Positions 59,409-64,000 of a stretch of DNA of 64,000 nt are shown piece by piece; within the stretch, counting starts at the first letter, position 1, and each line of letters starts with the position of its first letter. Position numbers and translations under genes: made by a program. A model generated the notes under the pieces. That model had not been told where the DNA came from, did not search any database, and was given only the letters and a program-made list of their open reading frames with translations. The stretch lies in NCBI RefSeq assembly GCF_900119825.1, contig NZ_FPKR01000003.1:248001-312000 (forward strand), read 5' to 3'. The DNA is from Chitinimonas taiwanensis DSM 18899. Its GTDB lineage: Bacteria > Pseudomonadota > Gammaproteobacteria > Burkholderiales > Chitinimonadaceae.

Positions 59409-61746
59409 ACGAGGCGGCAGGCAGGAAGCAATGTCCGGCCGGCAGCGCCAGCCAGTCGGCCAGCGGCATCGGGCGGGCGAACAGATAGCCTTGCATGGCA
59501 TGGCAACCATGTGTGCGCAGAAAGGCCGCCTGCGCCTCGCTCTCCACCCCTTCGGCCACCACGCGTAAAGCCAGATGTTCGGCCATGGACAGGATCAGCT
59601 CGATGATGGCGGTATCGCGGCTGGCCTCGGCATCCTGCACAAAGCTGCGGTCTATCTTCAGCTCCTGCAGCGGCAGGCGCTTCAGGTAGGCCAGGCTGGA
59701 ATAGCCAGTGCCGAAGTCATCGATGGAAAAGCGCAGGCCCAGCGCGGCCAGCTCGCGCATCTTGGCGCTGGTGTCGTCCAGATTGCGGATCAGTAGCCCC
59801 TCGGTCAGCTCGAGTATCAGGTAGTCGGCGCGGGCGCCGCTGTCCTGCAGCGCCGCCTTTACCTGCGCGACGAAATCCGCCTCGTGAAACTGCTGCGGGC
59901 TGACATTGATCGACAGGGGGAGCGGCCGACCGGCCTTGGCCAGCTGCACCAGGGTGCGACAGCCCTCCTGCAGCACCCAGTTTCCCAGCCGCAGGATCAG
60001 GCTGCTTTCCTCGGCAATCGGGATAAAGCGCCCGGGCGGCACCGGCCCAAGTACCGGGTGCTGCCAGCGCAGCAAGAGCTCGGCGCCTAGGGCCATGCCG
60101 GCCGCATCCACCTGCGGCTGCAGATACAGCGCGAGCTGGCGCTGGGCAATTGCCAGTTCCAGCTGGTGCTGGATGGCCAGCCGCTCCTCGATCTCGGCCT
60201 GCATCTGGGCCTGGAAGAACACGATGCGTTGGCGGCCGGCCGATTTGGCGCGGTACATGGCCATATCGGCTTCGCGCAGCACCATATCGGCGCTCTGCCC
60301 CGGGCGCGGAAACAGCGTGACCCCGAGGCTGCCGCCCGAATGGTAGTGCTGGCCATCCAGCTCGAAAGGCTGGGCGAGGCAGGCGAGCACTTTTTCCGCC
60401 ACCTGCAGCGCCAGCCGCCCGGCGTGGGCGACGTCCTGATCCAGCCGGGGCAGGAGCAGCACGAACTCATCGCCGCCCAGGCGCGCCACCGTGTCCTCCT
60501 CGCGCACCGTTGCGCACAGGCGCTGGGCCACCTGGGCCAGCAGCGCGTCGCCCGTAGGGTGGCCGCGCGCATCGTTCACATGCTTGAAGTTGTCCAGGTC
60601 GAGGTAGATGGCCGCCCCCACCATGCCGCTGCGCTTGGCCGCCATCAGGCTCTGGCCGAGCCGGTCATGCAGCAGGCGCCGATTGGGCAGGCCGGTCAGG
60701 CTGTCGAAATAGGCGAGGCGGTGGATGTCCTCCTCGGCCTGCTTACGCTCGCCGATATCGCGCAGAATCATCACGAAATGGCTGCACTGCCCGTTCTCGG
60801 CGTAGATGGGGTTCAGTTCCAGTTCCAGCCAGAAAGCCTCGCCGTCCTTGGCATAGGCCATCAGCTCGGTCTCCAGCGCGCTTTCGCTATCCAGCGCGGC
60901 GCGCAGGCGTTCCATCTCGGTGTTGCTGGTCTTGGGCCCCTGGAATAGCTGCAGGGTCTGGCCGATGGCCTCGGTCGGGCTATAGCCGGTGCGCCGCGTC
61001 AGCGCGGCATTCACGAACACGATGCGCCGCCCGAGCGTATCGCGTAGCGCCGCTTCGATGATGACCACGATATCGTTCAGATGGGCCACGGCCGCGCTGA
61101 TCAGGCGCAGCTCCTCATTGGCCGCCTGCAGGCGTGCCTGCTCCTCGGCCAGCGAACGGCTGCTGGCTTCCTGGCGCTGCAGGGAAAGCTGCAGACCGTC
61201 GATCAGCACTGCGCTGGACAGCGTGAGCGCCGCATTGACCAAGCTGAAGTTCAGCCCCACCAGCAGCCATTTGACCAGCGCATCCTGCTCGAAGCCGATC
61301 ACGCGCAGTTCGAGATCGGCCAGATAGCCGAGCGTGGGCAGGCTGAGCGAAGTCAGCAGCAGCGCTGCCACCGCCGGGCGCTTGCCAAGCAGCAAGGCTG
61401 CCATGACTGGGCAGGCAAGCAGGAATATCTGCGCGACCGCGCCCACGCTGAGCAAGAGGCTGAGGGCAAACAGATAGAGCAGGGCTAGGAAGTGCCAGGT
61501 GCGGGTGCGCAGGCTGAAGCGGCCGGGGCGCAGGATCAGGCCTAGCCAGCCCAGGGCGAGCAGATCGACCAGTGGCACGAACCACTGACCGGCGCGCAAG
61601 GCGACCACGGCCGAGGGCAGTGCCGCCACGCAGCCGAGTACCAGCAGCAGGGCCAGAATGCGCCCGAGTACATGCTCGCGCCACTGCGCCATGCTGCTGG
61701 GCGTGGCCGGGCTGGCGAACAGCGCGGGGCGGAGGGACGGGAGCAT
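59362..61746 (-). CDS. Membrane-bound GGDEF-EAL protein with PAS domain
   Basis: 794 residues. About six membrane helices fill residues 27-185 (a MASE-like sensor). A coiled coil and a PAS domain follow (RIVFVNAALTRRTGYSPTEAIGQTLQLFQGPKT, about 220-335). The GGDEF motif is intact (424-428) with a feedback-inhibition RxxD site just upstream (REED, 415-418). The EAL domain reads AELLLRW at its signature (556-558, ELL for EAL), with ELTEGLL, DDFGTGYSSLAYLKRLP and VVAEGVE intact. It should be able to make and break c-di-GMP. The tail overlaps the convergent small secreted gene. Confidence 0.9.
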   Translation of the reverse strand: MLPSLRPALFASPATPSSMAQWREHVLGRILALLLVLGCVAALPSAVVALRAGQWFVPLVDLLALGWLGLILRPGRFSLRTRTWHFLALLYLFALSLLLSVGAVAQIFLLACPVMAALLLGKRPAVAALLLTSLSLPTLGYLADLELRVIGFEQDALVKWLLVGLNFSLVNAALTLSSAVLIDGLQLSLQRQEASSRSLAEEQARLQAANEELRLISAAVAHLNDIVVIIEAALRDTLGRRIVFVNAALTRRTGYSPTEAIGQTLQLFQGPKTSNTEMERLRAALDSESALETELMAYAKDGEAFWLELELNPIYAENGQCSHFVMILRDIGERKQAEEDIHRLAYFDSLTGLPNRRLLHDRLGQSLMAAKRSGMVGAAIYLDLDNFKHVNDARGHPTGDALLAQVAQRLCATVREEDTVARLGGDEFVLLLPRLDQDVAHAGRLALQVAEKVLACLAQPFELDGQHYHSGGSLGVTLFPRPGQSADMVLREADMAMYRAKSAGRQRIVFFQAQMQAEIEERLAIQHQLELAIAQRQLALYLQPQVDAAGMALGAELLLRWQHPVLGPVPPGRFIPIAEESSLILRLGNWVLQEGCRTLVQLAKAGRPLPLSINVSPQQFHEADFVAQVKAALQDSGARADYLILELTEGLLIRNLDDTSAKMRELAALGLRFSIDDFGTGYSSLAYLKRLPLQELKIDRSFVQDAEASRDTAIIELILSMAEHLALRVVAEGVESEAQAAFLRTHGCHAMQGYLFARPMPLADWLALPAGHCFLPAASSSNGRTDSGSARAAD

Positions 61747-61794
61747 GGGCTGGCCTTGGGCAGCCGGGGCGCTGCCGTGCTTGACCAGCTAATA

Positions 61795-61836
61795 CTAGGG
61801 CCTGTTGACCATGAAATCAGTGTCAACAGGCCCTAG
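61795..61836. repeat. Perfect 15-base inverted repeat in an intergenic region
   Basis: CTAGGGCCTGTTGAC (61795-61809) and GTCAACAGGCCCTAG (61822-61836) flank a 12-base loop. No T run follows on either strand. It may be a REP-like or miniature element. Confidence 0.6.
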
Positions 61837-61899
61837 ACATCCGGCTGGCTTCTGCCCTGGCGCGCGCCAGCCCGATGCACATGGTGCCAAGCGGCGCGG

Positions 61900-63036
61900 C
61901 TAGCCCGGCTGTAGCGCTGCGCGCAGCATGGCCTCGATCTGGGCCACGATGTCGCGGGTCTTGTCTGGCTCGAAGGCGGCAATTGCCGGGGTGTGGATAT
62001 GCCCGACCGGCAGCTGGCGCAGGCCCAGCTCATCGCGCAGGCGCACGGCGCGGTAGGAAATCTCATTGCTCAGATAGCCCCCGCCCCCGCCCTCGACCGC
62101 GATCTTGCCGCCCAACGCAGCCAGGGAGGGCGCTTCCAGGCGCGTATCGGGCAGCACGCGCACCCAACGGTTATCGACGATGCGATACGGCCCCTGGGCG
62201 CGCTGCATGGCGGCCACCGGCAGCGAGAACTCGACGAATTCCGGCCCGTTCAATGGCTGCCCATCGAGCTTGGGCGGCTGCGGGTCTTGGCGGCTGGCGC
62301 CGGGCAGCAGGTCCTGGTTGTCCACCACATTGGCCGAGCGGCGCCGACCCGGAAAGCGCTCGAGGTCGAAATCCTGCCGGCCCATGCTGATGGTGGCCAG
62401 CAGGTCGATCTGGCCTAGCCAGGGGCGCAGAAAGCGCTCGACCGCGCCGGCATCGAAGTCGGCATAGCGGACCGGGAACACGGCGGCTTCAATGCGTACG
62501 AGCTGGCCGTCCAGCATCAACTCGCGTCCGTCCAGCCACAGTGCGGCCACGCCCGAGGGATTGCTCTGGTTCAGATTGCGTTCGAGCAGAAAGGGGTCGA
62601 AGCCGGTGATCAGTACGCGCTTTTGCGCGCTGCGCGCGGCGAACTGCAGCTCATCCTGACCGCGGCTGGCCAGTTCCAGCGCGGACAGCGCCGCGTCACG
62701 CTGCGCGGTGCTGATGGCAAAGCCTGGCGCCGTATCGCGCACGGTGCGGCTGAGCGCTAGCCGGCTCCAGTACAGCGGGCGGTCGTCATAGTCGGCCAGC
62801 TGCTTCAGGCGCGCGCGGGCGCCCAGCCACAGGCGGCGGCCGGTCTCGCGCGCCAGCCGCGTCGCCTCGTCGGTGCTGGTCGTGCGCTGCCAGTCATGCG
62901 CGAAATCGCGTTCCAGACCCTGAAAGGCCGCACGCACCTCGGGCATGGCCAGCTCGGCACGCGTCAGGCGCGCTTCCTCCACGGTCTGGGCCTGTGCTAG
63001 GCCCAGGAGGGCAAACAGCAGTACGAGCGCGCGCAT
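61900..63036 (-). CDS. Secreted pyroglutamyl-peptidase-I-like protein with Ser at the catalytic Cys position
   Basis: 378 residues from the ATG at 63036 (GGAA six bases upstream; an ATG 12 bases earlier is possible). A signal peptide (MRALVLLFALLGLAQA) predicts export, unlike cytoplasmic pyroglutamyl peptidases. Residues 20-135 are an extra helical domain. The C15 peptidase fold then begins: VLITGFDPF (141-149), NPS (159-161), SMGRQDFDLERF (Glu226) and GHIHTP (His348). Where the family has CN in the nucleophile loop, this protein has Ser323 (GGYLSNEISY). It may be a serine variant or inactive. Confidence 0.75.
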   Translation of the reverse strand: MRALVLLFALLGLAQAQTVEEARLTRAELAMPEVRAAFQGLERDFAHDWQRTTSTDEATRLARETGRRLWLGARARLKQLADYDDRPLYWSRLALSRTVRDTAPGFAISTAQRDAALSALELASRGQDELQFAARSAQKRVLITGFDPFLLERNLNQSNPSGVAALWLDGRELMLDGQLVRIEAAVFPVRYADFDAGAVERFLRPWLGQIDLLATISMGRQDFDLERFPGRRRSANVVDNQDLLPGASRQDPQPPKLDGQPLNGPEFVEFSLPVAAMQRAQGPYRIVDNRWVRVLPDTRLEAPSLAALGGKIAVEGGGGGYLSNEISYRAVRLRDELGLRQLPVGHIHTPAIAAFEPDKTRDIVAQIEAMLRAALQPG

Positions 63037-63144
63037 CGGGTATTCCATCGGTCAGAAAGCGCCGATTCTCGCTGGCTTCAGGCCAGGCTTGCAATTGCGC
63101 GCGAGCATGCCGATGCTGTGCGCACAAAATTGCCGGAGGAAACC

Positions 63145-64000
63145 ATGAGTACATCGAGTCGGGCCTATCGCCCACTGGCCCAGGTGCGTGCGGTGGGCGG
63201 TGCCTATGTGGACCAGGTGGTGGCCGATTTTCGCGCCCTGCCGGCCGAGAGCGCCCAGAGCGAACGCTATGCTGAGGCCAAGGCGCTGGCCGATGGCTGC
63301 GATCAGCTTGATTGGCAGCAGCTGTTCACGCTGGAGCTATGGGTGCTGCAGCTGATGCCCTTGCACCAGCTGGAAGAGCGCGCGGCCATCCTCGCGCAGA
63401 TCTTCGCCCATCCGGCCAGCAACCGGCCCGAACCGGGCTGCGACGATTACCCGGCCCGCCTGCTGGCCTGGGCGCTCAATCTGCAGTCCGAGCGCCAGTG
63501 GGCGTTTCGCAAGAATCTGCTGCGCGAGCAGGAAGCGTGGCGTCTGCGCAAGCGCCTAGGCGAAACCCTGCTGATGATCAGCGTGCTGATGCTGACCCTG
63601 GGTTGGTTCGCCTGGCTGATCGAGGTGCCCACCCTGGCCATGGTGGCGATGGTGTATTGGCTGGGCGTGAGCGGCGGCTATGCGAGCATCGCGCGTCGTT
63701 CGCAATCGGCCAGCGCCACCCGGCCGGGCGAATCGAGCCGCAGCACCGCCTTCGGCAATCTGTGCGCGCTCGATATCGGTCAGGGCAGCGTGGTGCAGGC
63801 CATGCTGCTGGCCGGCCTGTTCGCGCTGATCGGCTACGGCCTGCTGGCCAGCGGGCTGATCGGGCAGATCTTGCAGGACGGCCTGAGCAAGACCCTGTTC
63901 CCGCAGTTTGCCCCCTTGCCTGAGCTGGGTCTGCCGCTGCCGCGCAGCGCCGAGGATGTGACCAAGCTCGGGGTGTGGAGCTTTCTGTGCGGTTTTGCCG
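63145..64000 (+). CDS. Membrane protein of unknown function, truncated by the window end
   Basis: The first 285 residues of a longer protein. GGAGG precedes the ATG at 63145. The N-terminal ~130 residues are soluble and helical. A hydrophobic hairpin follows (about 145-182, ETLLMISVLMLTLGWFAWL and VPTLAMVAMVYWLGVSGGYASI), then another helix pair near 212-238 (VVQAMLLAGLFALIGYGLLASGLIG). The frame is open at 64000. The family is not recognised. It is divergent from the pyroglutamyl-peptidase-like gene. Confidence 0.7.
   Translation, partial: MSTSSRAYRPLAQVRAVGGAYVDQVVADFRALPAESAQSERYAEAKALADGCDQLDWQQLFTLELWVLQLMPLHQLEERAAILAQIFAHPASNRPEPGCDDYPARLLAWALNLQSERQWAFRKNLLREQEAWRLRKRLGETLLMISVLMLTLGWFAWLIEVPTLAMVAMVYWLGVSGGYASIARRSQSASATRPGESSRSTAFGNLCALDIGQGSVVQAMLLAGLFALIGYGLLASGLIGQILQDGLSKTLFPQFAPLPELGLPLPRSAEDVTKLGVWSFLCGFA

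Noticed and set aside
1-64000. Search for tRNA, rRNA, CRISPR arrays, prophage or integron features
   Set aside because: No cloverleaf-like or rRNA sequence, no regularly spaced repeats, and no integrase or phage structural genes were seen.

Overview
The window is a continuous piece of a GC-rich (roughly 62-63% by eye) chromosome with dense, operon-like coding, short intergenic gaps and rho-independent terminators between most convergent genes. The gene content points to a betaproteobacterium: a dapA-bamC pair, ccoI-ccoS cytochrome cbb3 maturation genes, a phasin and a PHA-system protein, DUF3149-like and DUF2917 proteins, a LiuR-type operator and PlpD-type secretion. A Neisseriales relative (Chromobacteriaceae or Chitinimonas-like) is my best guess, but no rRNA or other decisive marker is present. 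I found no tRNA, rRNA, CRISPR array, prophage or integron. The only mobile element is a REP-associated tyrosine transposase (RAYT).

Layout. 1-5 kb: thiolase tail, chalcone-isomerase-like secreted protein, low-molecular-weight tyrosine phosphatase, purine permease plus apt (purine salvage), and an isochorismatase-fold protein divergent from a TetR regulator. 5-12.3 kb: prmB, rhlE, a YiiD-type thioesterase, a degenerate HD-GYP protein, then ccoI-ccoS and a 50-residue membrane protein, with two FNR/ANR-like boxes. 12.3-19 kb: chrA, a class III aminotransferase/PuuA-type glutamine synthetase operon facing its probable GntR regulator with three operator-like repeats, and a MocR-type regulator lacking the PLP lysine. 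19-23 kb: a deoxyinosine glycosylase, dinB, and a RAYT element between a membrane-protein gene and a diverged fragment of a copy of it, then a MoxR ATPase. 23-28 kb: a chemoreceptor with a C-terminal sensor-like region, a TerB-like/thioesterase pair, a universal stress protein and a radical SAM protein.

28-36 kb is a neutral-lipid locus. It holds a patatin, a phasin, a PHA-granule system protein and an unnamed conserved protein. Beside them, a two-domain fatty acyl-CoA reductase of the Marinobacter type lies divergent from a wax ester synthase/DGAT. Together these suggest a cell able to make both polyhydroxyalkanoate granules and wax esters or triacylglycerols.

36-49 kb: a LysN-like aminotransferase, DUF1631 and TPR proteins, a Cache chemoreceptor, an MsbA-like ABC exporter, dapA-bamC, a GDPD phosphodiesterase, a GST, a 45-residue membrane protein and a rhodanese. 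49-57 kb: DUF2917 divergent from a GcvA-like LysR, a type Vd patatin autotransporter, a LysR divergent from a small outer-membrane barrel, and mmsA-mmsB for valine degradation behind a LiuR-like palindrome. 57-64 kb: two tandem SDR genes, a small secreted protein, a GGDEF-EAL protein, a secreted pyroglutamyl-peptidase-like protein with Ser at the Cys position, and a truncated membrane protein.

No single unprecedented multi-gene system stands out. The most interesting points are the lipid-storage locus, the RAYT-flanked duplication, three enzyme-fold proteins with altered catalytic residues, and several well-formed operators.
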